Position numbers and translations under genes: made by a program. Of a stretch of 52,101 nucleotides of DNA, positions 25,526 to 35,053 are shown one piece after another. Within the stretch, counting starts at the first letter, position 1; each line of letters opens with the position of its first letter. The stretch is from positions 1 to 52,101 of the forward strand of contig ONPL01000008.1 in NCBI GenBank assembly GCA_900319705.1. Direction: 5' to 3'. Source of the DNA: an uncultured Pseudomonadota bacterium (GTDB lineage: Bacteria; Pseudomonadota; Gammaproteobacteria; Enterobacterales; Succinivibrionaceae). The notes beneath the pieces were generated by a model. The model searched no databases and was not told the origin of the DNA. It was given only the letters and a program-made list of their open reading frames with translations.

Positions 25526-27718
25526 TTATTTCAAAAGTTCAATTTCCTGATCGGTCAGTCCGTATATTTTATTTATTTTAATATTAATTTCAGAATGTAT
25601 TTTATTTATTTCATTATCGCTGAGATTATTATTAATTATTTGATCGATCTTATTTATAAAATATTTCTGATCTTCGATATTAATTATTTTGATCGGAATT
25701 GTTTCAAGCTGTGATCTTAAAACTTTCACCGCCTTGAATTTTTTCTGATAAATAAAATTGGCAATATCGGAATTTAATATTGCTAATATATATTTAATAT
25801 TCAGATTATTGAATTTAGGAATTAATATATTTGCACTGTTTAATGACAGTGTTTTTTTATTATCATAGGAAAAAATTAAATTTTTATTAATAAATTTGTA
25901 AAATAATTTTTCAGGGGCACGGTAATACAGATCCTGGGCTACCTGCTGATATAATTCTCTTTTATATGTAATATAATTTAAATTTTTATGATTTATTTTA
26001 TATTTATCAATATTAATACCTTTTAATATTATTTCATTATTTTTATTTTTTTCCTTTTCCAGAAAACGGCTGTTGTTCCCGGTTACAATTCCAAGTGCCC
26101 AGTCCGCATTTCCCGCCAGGGAGGTACAGTTTTCCTCCGCAAATATTTTATTAAGAAGACGGTACTGATCTTCATTGATCAGCAGATCGAATTCATTCTC
26201 GAATCTTCGGTTCTGTTCGATGGTGAAATGAGTTTTCCCTGTAGTGTAGATTGTGGCATTGCTGCAGCGCAGAATTTGCGGATTGTCGTTCAGCGGTTCT
26301 TTTCTTACGGTAAGTATTATGGACGGACATGATACATTGTTGAACTGTTCACCAAGCACCAGGCAGCTGCTCACTGATGAATGAAGCGCAATCAGTTTTC
26401 TTACCGGCAGGTGGGTATATACCCGGAGAATACTTTCCGGGATGACAAAACTCAGATAATCCCCGGTTCGCATCAGACTGAGACTTTTTTCAATAAACAT
26501 CGCAAAGGATTCCACGTTCATCGGAGATGCACATTCAAATATTTTGCTGAAAGCTATTTTTTCCGGCAGGGTGTAGGAAGCGCCCCAGGGTGGATTTCCC
26601 AGAACCACCAGCGGACCGTCTGCGTTAATGTCGTTGATTTCACCGAATCTGTTCAGGAGGTAGTCGGAGCAGAAAATACGCTTCTGCAGCTCCGGCAGCG
26701 GTATGGACGGGTACTTGAGAAGAACATTGATTCTGCAAAGCACAATGGCATGTTTATCAAGATCCGACCCCCAGATTTTCTGCCACGGGATCAGATCGGG
26801 AAGATTGAGAATAAAATTTCCGCTGCCGCAGCATGGATCAAAATATCTGATCTCGCTGTCAATCATTCCTGTTTCAGCAAGGTTGGAAATCATCCGGGAC
26901 ACGATTCTGGACGGTGTATAGTAGATCCCTGATTTTTTCCGATCGCTCATGCTTGATATCGAGATGTACAGACATCCCAGCAGATCCTCTCCGTCCTCGT
27001 ATACATACATCTGGTTGAACAGCTGCGGGTAGGTATTGATAAATTCAACCGCCGCCTCGGTACAGGTGATTAACGGATCGATCAGCTGAGTGTAGCCGTC
27101 CATATTCAGTCTGCCGCCGAGATACAGTTTCAGCAGATCGAAGGAACGGCTGAAGCACATTCCGAGTCGCTGGTTGAGAAGTTGAAGAGCGCATTCGGCC
27201 ACTATCAGATTGATCTGCTGCTGGTTCAGAGTAATAGCGTATTCGTTGTTGATGAGTTCAAATATTTTTTCGATAGTCTGCTTGTTGGCTGAATATTTAG
27301 TCAGATAACTATCATAAAAATCGATCCCTTCCTTGTAGGTTTTGTTGCGTCTTGATTTGAGCCTGCTGTTATCCTGATTTTCGAGTTCCTTCATCAATGT
27401 CAGAATATTATTGCGATAGAAAAAATATTTATTTTTATAAATTTTATCAGGATTTATTTTTTTTAATTTAACCCACAGAACCGCAGTATCGGGAGAAATG
27501 TGAACGGCGTTGGCCAGTGCATGTATATCGTAGAGCTCATTAACATTAAATAATAAATGTTTATTTTTATTTAAATAATCAATTGATGATGCTGGAATAA
27601 AAATATCCTCGTCAATAATCTGTCCGTTCTGAATAATATTTTTGGTGAGAAGTTCAATTATCTGGCCGGTGGTAAGATTCAACAGACCGGCTGCTTTATC
27701 TATGGTTAAAAATTTCAT
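25526..27718 (-). CDS. N6-adenine DNA methyltransferase (Eco57I/TaqI-like), orphan, mosaic composition
   Basis: This 730-residue protein has an N-terminal helix-turn-helix-like segment (IDKAAGLLNLTTGQIIELL), a helical region, then the class I methyltransferase core. SAM-binding FDPCCGSGNFIL lies near 291-302 and the catalytic GNPPWG is at 374-379, which marks an amino-methyltransferase acting on adenine. The C-terminal third resembles a TaqI-like target recognition domain. I see no PD-(D/E)xK motif, and no restriction gene lies next to it. It is either an orphan methylase or half of a system encoded elsewhere. The first ~100 and last ~180 codons are extremely AT-rich (Ile/Asn/Lys codons), while the core has the composition of its neighbours. 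This points to recombination or transfer of the end segments. Confidence 0.85.
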   Translation of the reverse strand: MKFLTIDKAAGLLNLTTGQIIELLTKNIIQNGQIIDEDIFIPASSIDYLNKNKHLLFNVNELYDIHALANAVHISPDTAVLWVKLKKINPDKIYKNKYFFYRNNILTLMKELENQDNSRLKSRRNKTYKEGIDFYDSYLTKYSANKQTIEKIFELINNEYAITLNQQQINLIVAECALQLLNQRLGMCFSRSFDLLKLYLGGRLNMDGYTQLIDPLITCTEAAVEFINTYPQLFNQMYVYEDGEDLLGCLYISISSMSDRKKSGIYYTPSRIVSRMISNLAETGMIDSEIRYFDPCCGSGNFILNLPDLIPWQKIWGSDLDKHAIVLCRINVLLKYPSIPLPELQKRIFCSDYLLNRFGEINDINADGPLVVLGNPPWGASYTLPEKIAFSKIFECASPMNVESFAMFIEKSLSLMRTGDYLSFVIPESILRVYTHLPVRKLIALHSSVSSCLVLGEQFNNVSCPSIILTVRKEPLNDNPQILRCSNATIYTTGKTHFTIEQNRRFENEFDLLINEDQYRLLNKIFAEENCTSLAGNADWALGIVTGNNSRFLEKEKNKNNEIILKGINIDKYKINHKNLNYITYKRELYQQVAQDLYYRAPEKLFYKFINKNLIFSYDNKKTLSLNSANILIPKFNNLNIKYILAILNSDIANFIYQKKFKAVKVLRSQLETIPIKIINIEDQKYFINKIDQIINNNLSDNEINKIHSEINIKINKIYGLTDQEIELLK

Positions 27719-27830
27719 TATATTAATTCTGTTTAAATTTGTTAATTTTGTTAATTTTGTTTTTATATAAATATTTAATTTATTTTTTATTTAAAAATTA
27801 AATTTATATTTATTTTAAATTTATAATAAA
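27719..27830. other. Extremely AT-rich spacer
   Basis: These 112 bases between the methyltransferase start and the glycerate kinase stop are almost entirely A/T, with repeated ATTTAAATTTATA-like text. They continue the AT-rich composition of the methyltransferase N-terminus. The spacer should hold the methyltransferase promoter on the minus strand. It could bind H-NS-like silencers. Confidence 0.6.
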
Positions 27831-28985
27831 TTATTTTGAAGCAGTGTTTAATTTCATAATTCTGTAAATCTGTCTGGTCACAAATTTTATTCTCTGTTCT
27901 GTCAGAGCCGCATCTGTGACAAGGGATTTTTCATACACTTTGTTCAGAGTGGCAAAAACTGCTGTGAAGGGATTTCCCTGCAGCAGATCAATGTCAGTTT
28001 CGGTCTGTCCGCAGATCCCGATTACCGGTATGTTTTTTCTGCGCGCACATGCGGCAATATAGCCAGGTCCCTTTCCCATCAGTGTCTGACTGTCGATAGA
28101 ACCCTCCCCGGTGATGACGAGATCGCACCGGTCAAGTTTTCGCTCCAGCTCCTGGATTCTTAGAATCTCTTCGACCCCTGATTTAAGACGTCCGTTGAGT
28201 GCCCAGAGAATTGCATATCCGAGTCCTCCGGCCGCACCGGCTCCCGGATCATTCTCTCTACTGTACCCGGTTACTGAATCAACCGCACGGCTGTATCCGG
28301 TCATTCCTTTTTCGAGCTTTTGTACCATAGAGCTGTCGGCTCCCTTCTGCGGACCGAATACCGTTGCTGCTCCGTTTATCCCCAGCAGCGGACTGGTTAC
28401 GTCACACAGACCGGTTATTTCCACGGAGGCTATTTTTTTCTGCAGTTCCAGGCAGTCCACCGAACCGATGTTCTCAAGAACCCCTCCGTTCATTATTTCT
28501 CTGATTACTTCTCCCTTATGATCCCTGAATACAGCCCCGGCGGCCTGGAGCATTCCGGTACCGCCGTCCACTGACGCGGAACCTCCGAGAAAAATGTTGA
28601 TTTTCCGGCTTCCGAGCTCGATGGCGCGCAGAAGCTGCTGACCTAGACCGTAGGAGGTTGTCCTGAGTGGATTTCTTTCTTCAGGAGCCAACTGCGGAAG
28701 ACCGTCGGTGGTCGCAGTTTCCAGCCACGCTTCTCTAGTTTCAGTATTATATATGAACCGGCTTTCAATCTCCCGTGCCAGCGGATCGAGAGTTTTCATC
28801 CGTTCTGTAACGCAGTCCGGCATGCTACCGGGAACGCTTAAAGAACCTTCTCCTCCGTCGGCCATGGTACAGGTTGAAATTTCAATTTGCGGATCCAGAA
28901 GTCTTAACTGTTCTGCTACGATGTGGTTCAGACTGTCAGAAGCAAGACAGCCTTTGAATGAGTCGATGGCGATGAAGATTTTCAT
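27831..28985 (-). CDS. glxK: Glycerate kinase
   Basis: This 384-residue cytoplasmic enzyme of the GlxK/GarK family phosphorylates D-glycerate to 2-phosphoglycerate, feeding glycerate into glycolysis. It begins with FIAIDSFKGCLASDSLNHIV and has MADGGEGS near residues 42-49, IFLGGSASVDGGTGMLQA near 132-149 and DLVITGEGSIDSQTLMGKGP near 288-307, all typical of the family. The length is as expected. AGGGAG lies 7 bases before the ATG. No other glyoxylate or galactarate genes are adjacent, so the upstream pathway is unclear. It is transcribed divergently from the ArsR gene. Confidence 0.92.
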   Translation of the reverse strand: MKIFIAIDSFKGCLASDSLNHIVAEQLRLLDPQIEISTCTMADGGEGSLSVPGSMPDCVTERMKTLDPLAREIESRFIYNTETREAWLETATTDGLPQLAPEERNPLRTTSYGLGQQLLRAIELGSRKINIFLGGSASVDGGTGMLQAAGAVFRDHKGEVIREIMNGGVLENIGSVDCLELQKKIASVEITGLCDVTSPLLGINGAATVFGPQKGADSSMVQKLEKGMTGYSRAVDSVTGYSRENDPGAGAAGGLGYAILWALNGRLKSGVEEILRIQELERKLDRCDLVITGEGSIDSQTLMGKGPGYIAACARRKNIPVIGICGQTETDIDLLQGNPFTAVFATLNKVYEKSLVTDAALTEQRIKFVTRQIYRIMKLNTASK

Positions 28986-29162
28986 AATATACTCCCTAAC
29001 CGATGTCTCTATTATACAGCAGTATACATCCGGCCGCAGTCTGAATATATTATGTCGGAACTGTCAGCCGCCTGTGCTTAAAACAGGTTCGCTGTTGTTT
29101 CAGCCTGCGGGCTTTTTGCGCTATAATAGTCCGGAATTTTTATGAAATTAATAAGGAAAACA

Positions 29163-29525
29163 ATGGCGGAATCGGGGAATTGTAAACACTGTTCTAATCC
29201 AAACCATCAGGAGCTGATGTCTCACCTGAGAAGTGAACAGATTAATGATCATGATCTGGAAATGATTGCCATGTTTTTCAAATCGCTGGCGGATCCGACC
29301 CGCTGCAGGATTATCAATGCACTTGCGATGCATGAGAGGGTGGGGGTCTGCTGCCTGGCTGATCTGGTAGGCATGACCGTATCCTCTGTATCTCATCAGC
29401 TGAGTATTCTTAAACTTCAGCGTCTTGTTAAAAGTGAGAAGGAGGGTAGAAATGTATTCTATTCCCTCAGTGACCGTCATGTTCATGATGTATTTGTTAC
29501 TGCTCTTGAGCATGTAAAAGAATAG
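29163..29525 (+). CDS. ArsR/SmtB-family metal-responsive repressor
   Basis: This 120-residue winged-helix regulator has FKSLADPTRCRIINAL followed by VCCLADLVGMTVSSVSHQLSILK (the recognition helix) and the wing SEKEGRNVFYSL. The Cys pair at the start of helix 3 corresponds to the classical alpha-3 metal site (ELCVCDL in ArsR). The N-terminus carries CKHC and a His-containing stretch, so a thiol-rich soft-metal site is likely. ATG 29163 is chosen over 29142 because AAGGA lies upstream. It is followed by the DUF5718 gene rather than a metal pump, so its targets are not evident. Confidence 0.88.
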   Translation: MAESGNCKHCSNPNHQELMSHLRSEQINDHDLEMIAMFFKSLADPTRCRIINALAMHERVGVCCLADLVGMTVSSVSHQLSILKLQRLVKSEKEGRNVFYSLSDRHVHDVFVTALEHVKE

Positions 29526-29554
29526 TTTTTTTTGTTTTTATTTGGAATTTGATT

Positions 29555-30379
29555 ATGGATTATCAGAAAGTTTTGGGTCTCGGCGTTGCCGGTAATTTTG
29601 CAGGTCATCTTGAACAGGCAGGGGAAGCTCGGGATTTTGCTAATGTAAAGACAGCGGAAAAAAAAGCCCCTAAAGCTCTGTTTCCTTTTTATCTGCCTCA
29701 GAAAAAGGATTCTTTCCTCAGTGAATTTCCTTTAAGTATATCCTCGCTTGCCATACCTGAAGATGCAGACAGGGTTCAGATTGAGCCTGAAATCGGCATT
29801 GTATTTAAAATCAATTACGACGGTGTTTTTGTTTCTTCCATTGAACCGCTCTGGTTCGGCGCATACAACGACTGTTCCATCCGCCGTGAGGGCGCAAAGA
29901 AGATTTCTGAAAAGAAAAACTGGGGTGCAGATTCCAAGGGATATTCACCGGTATCAATCACAATTGACACTCTGTCTGAAGGCGGGGTTCTGGATAACTA
30001 CCGTATCGCCTCCTTCCTTATCCGCGGTGAAGACTGTTATGAATACGGTATTGACAGTGCGGTAAGAGATTACAGCTATTTCCATGAAGATCTGATGAAA
30101 TGGATTGTTGACCGCATGAACAACCAGGCTGACGAGGGTCCGATGGAGAATATCCACGAATATATCCTGGCCTGCGGCAAACCTGAGCACTGCCTGATTT
30201 CCATCGGTGCAACCCGCTATACCGAATTCGGTGAAAAGAACTATCTTAAGAAAGGTGATTTGAGCGTGGTTCTGGCTTATTCTGAAAAGGATTACACTCC
30301 TGAACAGATCAAGGCTCTGGTATCTGAGTTCAGATTTGCTGATATCAAGGGTTCTCTGCTGGTTCAGAAGGCAGTATAG
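29555..30379 (+). CDS. DUF5718-family protein
   Basis: This 274-residue protein begins with the family-like motif LGLGVAGNFAGHLEQAGEARDF and later has PEIGIVFKINYD and FGAYNDCSIRR, a layout reminiscent of fumarylacetoacetase-like folds. It has no signal peptide. I recall this N-terminal motif as typical of DUF5718, an uncharacterised family; the assignment is from memory. It is followed 10 bases later by a DUF1653 gene and is probably cotranscribed with it. ATG 29555 is preferred over an in-frame TTG at 29549. Confidence 0.65.
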   Translation: MDYQKVLGLGVAGNFAGHLEQAGEARDFANVKTAEKKAPKALFPFYLPQKKDSFLSEFPLSISSLAIPEDADRVQIEPEIGIVFKINYDGVFVSSIEPLWFGAYNDCSIRREGAKKISEKKNWGADSKGYSPVSITIDTLSEGGVLDNYRIASFLIRGEDCYEYGIDSAVRDYSYFHEDLMKWIVDRMNNQADEGPMENIHEYILACGKPEHCLISIGATRYTEFGEKNYLKKGDLSVVLAYSEKDYTPEQIKALVSEFRFADIKGSLLVQKAV

Positions 30380-30388
30380 GAGACTGCG

Positions 30389-30661
30389 ATGGATCGTGAT
30401 TTTCATGTGGGGGACTTTGTCCGTCATTTCAAGAGAGAGAATTTTGATCAGTCAGGTAATGAATATCTATATAAAATCCTGGCCTTTGCACAGCATACTG
30501 AAACCGGTGAAAAGCTGGTGGTCTACCAGGGACTTTATCCCCCGTTCAAAACCTGTGCCCGGCCGTACGAGATGTTTGTAAGCGAGGTTGATCGCGTCAA
30601 GTATCCTGATGTACGGCAGAAGTTCCGCTTTGAAAAGATCGAACATCCGGATTTTGTTTGA
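30389..30661 (+). CDS. DUF1653-domain protein
   Basis: This 90-residue protein has the DUF1653 pattern: VGDFVRHFK, YLYKILAFAQHTETGEKLVVYQGLYP (longer motif at residues 31-56) and RPYEMFVSEVD. The fold is a small SH3-like beta barrel of unknown function. It is normally a stand-alone protein, and its size here is typical. It forms a pair with the preceding gene; the stretch after it leads into the sucC promoter. Confidence 0.83.
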   Translation: MDRDFHVGDFVRHFKRENFDQSGNEYLYKILAFAQHTETGEKLVVYQGLYPPFKTCARPYEMFVSEVDRVKYPDVRQKFRFEKIEHPDFV

Positions 30662-30698
30662 AATCATACCAAAAAGGTTGGTTTTATAGATCGTTTTT

Positions 30699-30727
30699 TT
30701 GCGAAAGAACAGCAGTTGATCTATAAT
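30699..30727 (+). promoter_or_regulatory. Promoter of sucCD
   Basis: TTGCGA (30699-30704) and TATAAT (30722-30727) have a 17-base spacer, about 85 bases before the sucC start. Confidence 0.7.
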
Positions 30728-30812
30728 TTATGCAGTTAATATAGTTGTGTACGGAACGCAGGTCCGGAAGAGCCGGCCGCGTTTCATTTTTATTTTGTAA
30801 TCGGCAAGTACA

Positions 30813-31976
30813 ATGAACATTCATGAATATCAGGCAAAGGAGATCTTTGCCAAGTGGGGACTTCCTGTTCTGCAGAATCAGGTTTGCAGTTCGCTTGAAG
30901 AGGTGGAGACTGCATATGCAAAAATAGCCAAAGACGGCAGAGCGGTGCTGAAGTGTCAGATCCATGCCGGGGGACGAGGCAAATCCGGTGGTGTTAAACT
31001 GGTATCATCTCTCGATGAGGCAAGGGAATTTACCCTGAAGTTTCTGGGGAGAAGCCTGGTAACCTTCCAGACAAACCAGAACGGTCAGCCGGTAAACAAG
31101 ATCCTGGTGGAAGAATGCCGTGCCTATGATCGCGAACTGTACGTGGGTGTGGTTATCGACCGTTCAAGAGAACGCATGGTCTTTATCGCATCTACCGAAG
31201 GCGGTACCGAAATAGAAAAGGTTGCCCGTGAAACTCCTGAAAAAATTTTTAAAACAGTGATTGAACCGATGAACGGTCCTCAGCCTTATCAGGGCAGGGA
31301 ACTCGCGTACAAACTCGGTCTGACACCTGAGCAGTCCAAACTCTTTGTAAATCTGTTCATTAAAATGTGCAGGATGTATGAGGCCTGTGACTGTTCTCTT
31401 CTGGAGGTTAATCCGCTGGTGGTTACCGCAGACAGTCAGTTGATCTGTCTGGATGCAAAGATGAATATTGATAATAACGCACTGTACCGCCAGAAGGAGA
31501 TCCTGGCGCTGCGGGATGTTAGCCAGGAACCGCAGATTGAGGCCGCCGCCCAGAACTACAATCTTAATTATGTTGCCCTGGACGGAAATATCGGATGCAT
31601 GGTTAACGGTGCCGGTCTTGCCATGGCAACAATGGATATCATCAAGCTTTACGGCGGGAACCCGGCAAATTTCCTTGATGTCGGAGGAAGCGCAACCAAG
31701 GAGCGTGTGGTCAAGGCTTTTGAACTGATCCTGTCTGAGCCGAATGTAAAGGCTATCTTCGTTAATATTTTCGGCGGCATTGTGCGCTGTGATCTGATTG
31801 CTGAAGGTATTATAAGTGCAATCAGTGAAGTTGGTATTTCCATTCCGGTGGTGGTAAGACTGGAGGGCAACGGTGCTGAAATTGCATCGAAGATGCTTGC
31901 TGACAGTAAACTTAATATTATTGCACAGAACGATCTTGCGCTTGCAGCCCAGGCTGCTGTCAAGGCGATTCAGTAG
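30813..31976 (+). CDS. sucC: Succinyl-CoA synthetase beta subunit
   Basis: This 387-residue ATP-grasp subunit begins [19 protein letters not shown] and has [14 protein letters not shown], then LLEVNPLVV near 198-206 and [13 protein letters not shown] near 312-324. Length and motifs match E. coli SucC (388). Together with SucD it interconverts succinyl-CoA and succinate with ADP or GDP phosphorylation. The neighbouring sucAB/sdh genes of the E. coli arrangement are absent. The ATG has a weak Shine-Dalgarno. sucD follows after 14 bases. Confidence 0.97.
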   Translation: MNIHEYQAKEIFAKWGLPVLQNQVCSSLEEVETAYAKIAKDGRAVLKCQIHAGGRGKSGGVKLVSSLDEAREFTLKFLGRSLVTFQTNQNGQPVNKILVEECRAYDRELYVGVVIDRSRERMVFIASTEGGTEIEKVARETPEKIFKTVIEPMNGPQPYQGRELAYKLGLTPEQSKLFVNLFIKMCRMYEACDCSLLEVNPLVVTADSQLICLDAKMNIDNNALYRQKEILALRDVSQEPQIEAAAQNYNLNYVALDGNIGCMVNGAGLAMATMDIIKLYGGNPANFLDVGGSATKERVVKAFELILSEPNVKAIFVNIFGGIVRCDLIAEGIISAISEVGISIPVVVRLEGNGAEIASKMLADSKLNIIAQNDLALAAQAAVKAIQ

Positions 31977-31990
31977 CGGGGGAGTTGAAG

Positions 31991-32875
31991 ATGAGTATTT
32001 TAGTTGATCGTAATACAAAGGTTATCTGTCAGGGATTTACCGGCTCCCAGGGAACGCTTCATTCACAGCAGGCTTTAATTTACGGTACCAAGCTTCTGGG
32101 CGGGGTAACACCAAACAAAGGCGGTCAGGAACACCTTGGTCTTCCTGTATTCAATACTGTAAGGGAGGCTGTTGATGCCACCGGTGCCACTGCAACATCA
32201 ATTTTCATTCCTGCACCGTTCTGCCGTGATGCTATTCTTGAAGCGGTAGACGCAGGGATCAAGCTGATTGTAACTATAACCGAAGGTATTCCTGTACAGG
32301 ATATGCTGAAAATCAAACCGGTTCTGCGAGCTAACAATGTCCGTATGATCGGTCCTAACTGTCCTGGTATTGTTACAGCCGGTGAATGTAAAATCGGAAT
32401 CATGCCTGGAAATATTTTCAAACCGGGCAGGGTAGGCGTTGTTTCACGTTCAGGAACTCTTACCTACGAAGCTATTAAGCAGACCTCTGACTGGGGATTC
32501 GGTCAGACTACATGTGTCGGCATAGGAGGGGATCCGATCCCTGGAAGCAATTTTATCGATATCCTGAAACTGTTCCAGGACGATCCTCAGACTGAAGCGA
32601 TTATCATGATCGGTGAAATCGGTGGAACGGCTGAAGAGGAGGCTGCTGAGTTTATAAAATCCTACGTTAAGAAACCTGTTGTATCCTACATTGCAGGTGT
32701 TACCGCCCCTAAAGGCAAACGTATGGGCCATGCAGGAGCAATCATTGCCGGAGGCAAGGGTACGGCAAATGAAAAATATGCTGCGCTTGAAGCTGCAGGT
32801 GTGTCTACCGTAAGATCTCTTGCAGATCTCGGAAAGGCTATGGCTGAAGCTACCGGATGGACTCCGGCGAAGTAA
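31991..32875 (+). CDS. sucD: Succinyl-CoA synthetase alpha subunit
   Basis: This 294-residue subunit has the CoA-binding Rossmann motif [15 protein letters not shown] near 14-28, IGPNCPGI near 120-127 and the phospho-His in [15 protein letters not shown] (His247, matching E. coli His246). ATG 31991 is chosen over an in-frame TTG at 31985; GGGGGAG lies upstream at normal spacing. It is in an operon with sucC and followed by a strong terminator. Confidence 0.97.
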   Translation: MSILVDRNTKVICQGFTGSQGTLHSQQALIYGTKLLGGVTPNKGGQEHLGLPVFNTVREAVDATGATATSIFIPAPFCRDAILEAVDAGIKLIVTITEGIPVQDMLKIKPVLRANNVRMIGPNCPGIVTAGECKIGIMPGNIFKPGRVGVVSRSGTLTYEAIKQTSDWGFGQTTCVGIGGDPIPGSNFIDILKLFQDDPQTEAIIMIGEIGGTAEEEAAEFIKSYVKKPVVSYIAGVTAPKGKRMGHAGAIIAGGKGTANEKYAALEAAGVSTVRSLADLGKAMAEATGWTPAK

Positions 32876-32907
32876 GATTCTGTTTTTTACTTAGAGAATT
32901 TGATTAG

Positions 32908-32932
32908 ACCCGGTTAAGACCGGGTTTTTTTG
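32908..32932 (+). terminator. Intrinsic terminator after sucD
   Basis: ACCCGG (32908-32913) and CCGGGT (32920-32925) form a hairpin with a 6-base loop, followed by TTTTTTG. Confidence 0.9.
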
Positions 32933-32978
32933 TCAAACAGTAACGTAAATTTTGATTTTTTTATATAGAGGTGATTGA

Positions 32979-33542
32979 ATGGCTGAGGTGCGTATTTCCG
33001 GAGATAAATTGTTAAAGACGATAATTTCTGAATTCAGGAATTCTTTTCCCTATCTGACATTGCGTTTTTTTAGTAAAGAAGAAGGGAAGAGTTCAAACGA
33101 AACAGGGGCTTCAATTACCACGCTGGATGAAAATCAGCTGCTTTCTACAATATCAGCAAAAAATGCTGCTTCGGGAGCTGTTTGTATTCAAGGTGATACA
33201 ATAGTTAAAAATTTTGAACAGGCTTTTTTTGACTCTTTCGGGATCTGCTGCCAGGTAGGATATGTGGATCAAGATACCAAAGATTTTGCTTCTGACCAGA
33301 GATTCCAGGAAATGCCTTTTGAAGCTTTGAATGAAAAAATGGGTAATTTATTCTCGACTTATAATGATTTGGTTTCACTGCAGTCTAGTATCCTGGAAGA
33401 TATGGAGGAAACCGGATCAGAAGAAATTAATGATGAACATATCAAATCAATAACCGATGTTTGCCTTAAAGGACTATCTGATAGCGAAAGGGATAATGTT
33501 CTCAACATTATTCAAAATCTGAAGAATCAGGGTATGTTCTAA
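32979..33542 (+). CDS. Conserved-looking hypothetical protein
   Basis: This 187-residue soluble protein has two related units near its N-terminus, ISGDKLLKTIISEFRNSF and IQGDTIVKNFEQAFFDSFG. Both resemble a repeated 'VxGxxxVxxFxxxFxxxFGIxxxV' element that I recall from small uncharacterised bacterial proteins. The C-terminal half is acidic and helical. RBS AGAGGTG lies about 8 bases before the ATG. No function can be assigned. It is monocistronic, placed between the sucD terminator and a convergent ATPase gene. Confidence 0.65.
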   Translation: MAEVRISGDKLLKTIISEFRNSFPYLTLRFFSKEEGKSSNETGASITTLDENQLLSTISAKNAASGAVCIQGDTIVKNFEQAFFDSFGICCQVGYVDQDTKDFASDQRFQEMPFEALNEKMGNLFSTYNDLVSLQSSILEDMEETGSEEINDEHIKSITDVCLKGLSDSERDNVLNIIQNLKNQGMF

Positions 33543-33576
33543 GCATATTTGGGGGCTGTAGCACAACTTTCGGCAG

Positions 33577-34911
33577 TTATTTCCAGTTTTTCAGGTATTG
33601 CTTTAGCAAAAAAACACAGAAATACGGAAATGTAAAAATATTTCCTTCTCTGCCGATATTACAGTCTCCAAGTTTTATGCCGTGCTTGATGTCTTTGTAC
33701 CTGGTATTGTTAACAAGCTCTGATAGTGATTTAGATTTTTTGCTGTTGGATTTTACTTCTACCGGGATCAGTTCATTTGCAGTTCTTACAAAGAAGTCTT
33801 CCTCAAGTGTTGAATCTTCTTTCTTATAGTAGAACAGTCCGAACCCCTGTTTTGTCAGGGCCTCTGCTACAAAATTCTCGTACAGTGCGCCTTTGTATAC
33901 TCCAAGGTTTCTGTTGGCCCTCAAATCATCCTGAGCTTCGTCGTCCAAAGCTGAAACGAGAAGACCTGTATCCGGATAGTATAGTTTGAATCTTGATTGA
34001 TCCTCGTTTCCTTTGAGAGGAAGTTCCGGAAAATTTAGACAGTTGCAAGAGATTACTACACCTGCGTCCTGGAGCCATTGAATACACCCCGAGTACTCCC
34101 TGGAACGTCCGTTTTTACTTACCTGGCGATATTGAAATTTTTTATTTTCCTTTGCCAACTGCGCAGGTACAGACCTATATACGCTCAGAATTTTTGTCTG
34201 ATCCAGTCCTCCTGCATATTTTCTGATATCTTCCTCGTAGTCCATTTGTATCTGACGCTGTGTTTCCAGAGAACCGGAAAAATTACCGGACTCGATGTAC
34301 TTTCGGACTACATCCGGCATTCCTCCAAGAACACAGAAATCCATAAATAGATTTTTCCATATTGAATACTCTGTTTCTGTGAATGGTTTAAGATCGATCA
34401 TATGTTCCAGAATATTTATGATCTGTTCACTGCGGTATCCTTTGGCCCGCAGGAATTCTTCAAAATCCATTGAATGCATTTCGTAATCGAGTTTGTTTCC
34501 AACACTGTTGCTGTTGATTTTTTTATAACTGATCCCGAGAAGTGACCCACTTAGAATTACATCAAATCTGGCGTCCTCTCTGAAAGCTTTTAAGGTAGTG
34601 GCAATATCAGGATTATCCTGAATTTCATCGAAGATTATTGCAGTTTCTCCAGGAATAAAATGCTTTGAAGGATCAATGAGGCTGATGTTTTTTATTACAG
34701 AGTCAACATCATAACCGTCTGATGTAACGGTCAGATATTTTTTTTCAAGTGCAAAGTTTATATAGATGACTGAACTGTATTTTTTTCTTGCAAACTGAAG
34801 AATTGATTCTGTTTTTCCGGTTTGCCGTGCCCCTTTTACTATGAGAGGCTTGTGTTCAAGGTCGTTTTTCCAGTTTTCAAGATAATTATCGATTTTTCTT
34901 TTGAGGTACAT
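33577..34911 (-). CDS. AAA ATPase with DUF4143 domain
   Basis: This 444-residue protein has Walker A VKGARQTGKT at about 25-34 and Walker B AIIFDEIQDNP near 95-105. Its C-terminal DUF4143 region contains DFFVRTANELIPVEVKSNSKK, split over two strands, a PD-(D/E)xK-like E-x-K core. Proteins of this family are common, often multicopy, and of unknown function; roles in defence or DNA transactions have been suspected. ATG 34911 (MYLKRKIDNYLENW) is the family-typical start. A longer frame to 35091 runs into the tandem repeats and is rejected. It converges with the hypothetical gene at 33542. Confidence 0.85.
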   Translation of the reverse strand: MYLKRKIDNYLENWKNDLEHKPLIVKGARQTGKTESILQFARKKYSSVIYINFALEKKYLTVTSDGYDVDSVIKNISLIDPSKHFIPGETAIIFDEIQDNPDIATTLKAFREDARFDVILSGSLLGISYKKINSNSVGNKLDYEMHSMDFEEFLRAKGYRSEQIINILEHMIDLKPFTETEYSIWKNLFMDFCVLGGMPDVVRKYIESGNFSGSLETQRQIQMDYEEDIRKYAGGLDQTKILSVYRSVPAQLAKENKKFQYRQVSKNGRSREYSGCIQWLQDAGVVISCNCLNFPELPLKGNEDQSRFKLYYPDTGLLVSALDDEAQDDLRANRNLGVYKGALYENFVAEALTKQGFGLFYYKKEDSTLEEDFFVRTANELIPVEVKSNSKKSKSLSELVNNTRYKDIKHGIKLGDCNIGREGNIFTFPYFCVFLLKQYLKNWK

Positions 34912-35053
34912 TTGGTGATCCAGTTTTTTATTATATCTGCAAACCATGCAAGATTGCGTAAAATTATTTTTACTGCTGAATGTAAACAATAAATCTAGGT
35001 GCTCCTTTATGCAATAATTATCACATAGTATAAGTGAATGTAAAATAGTAATA

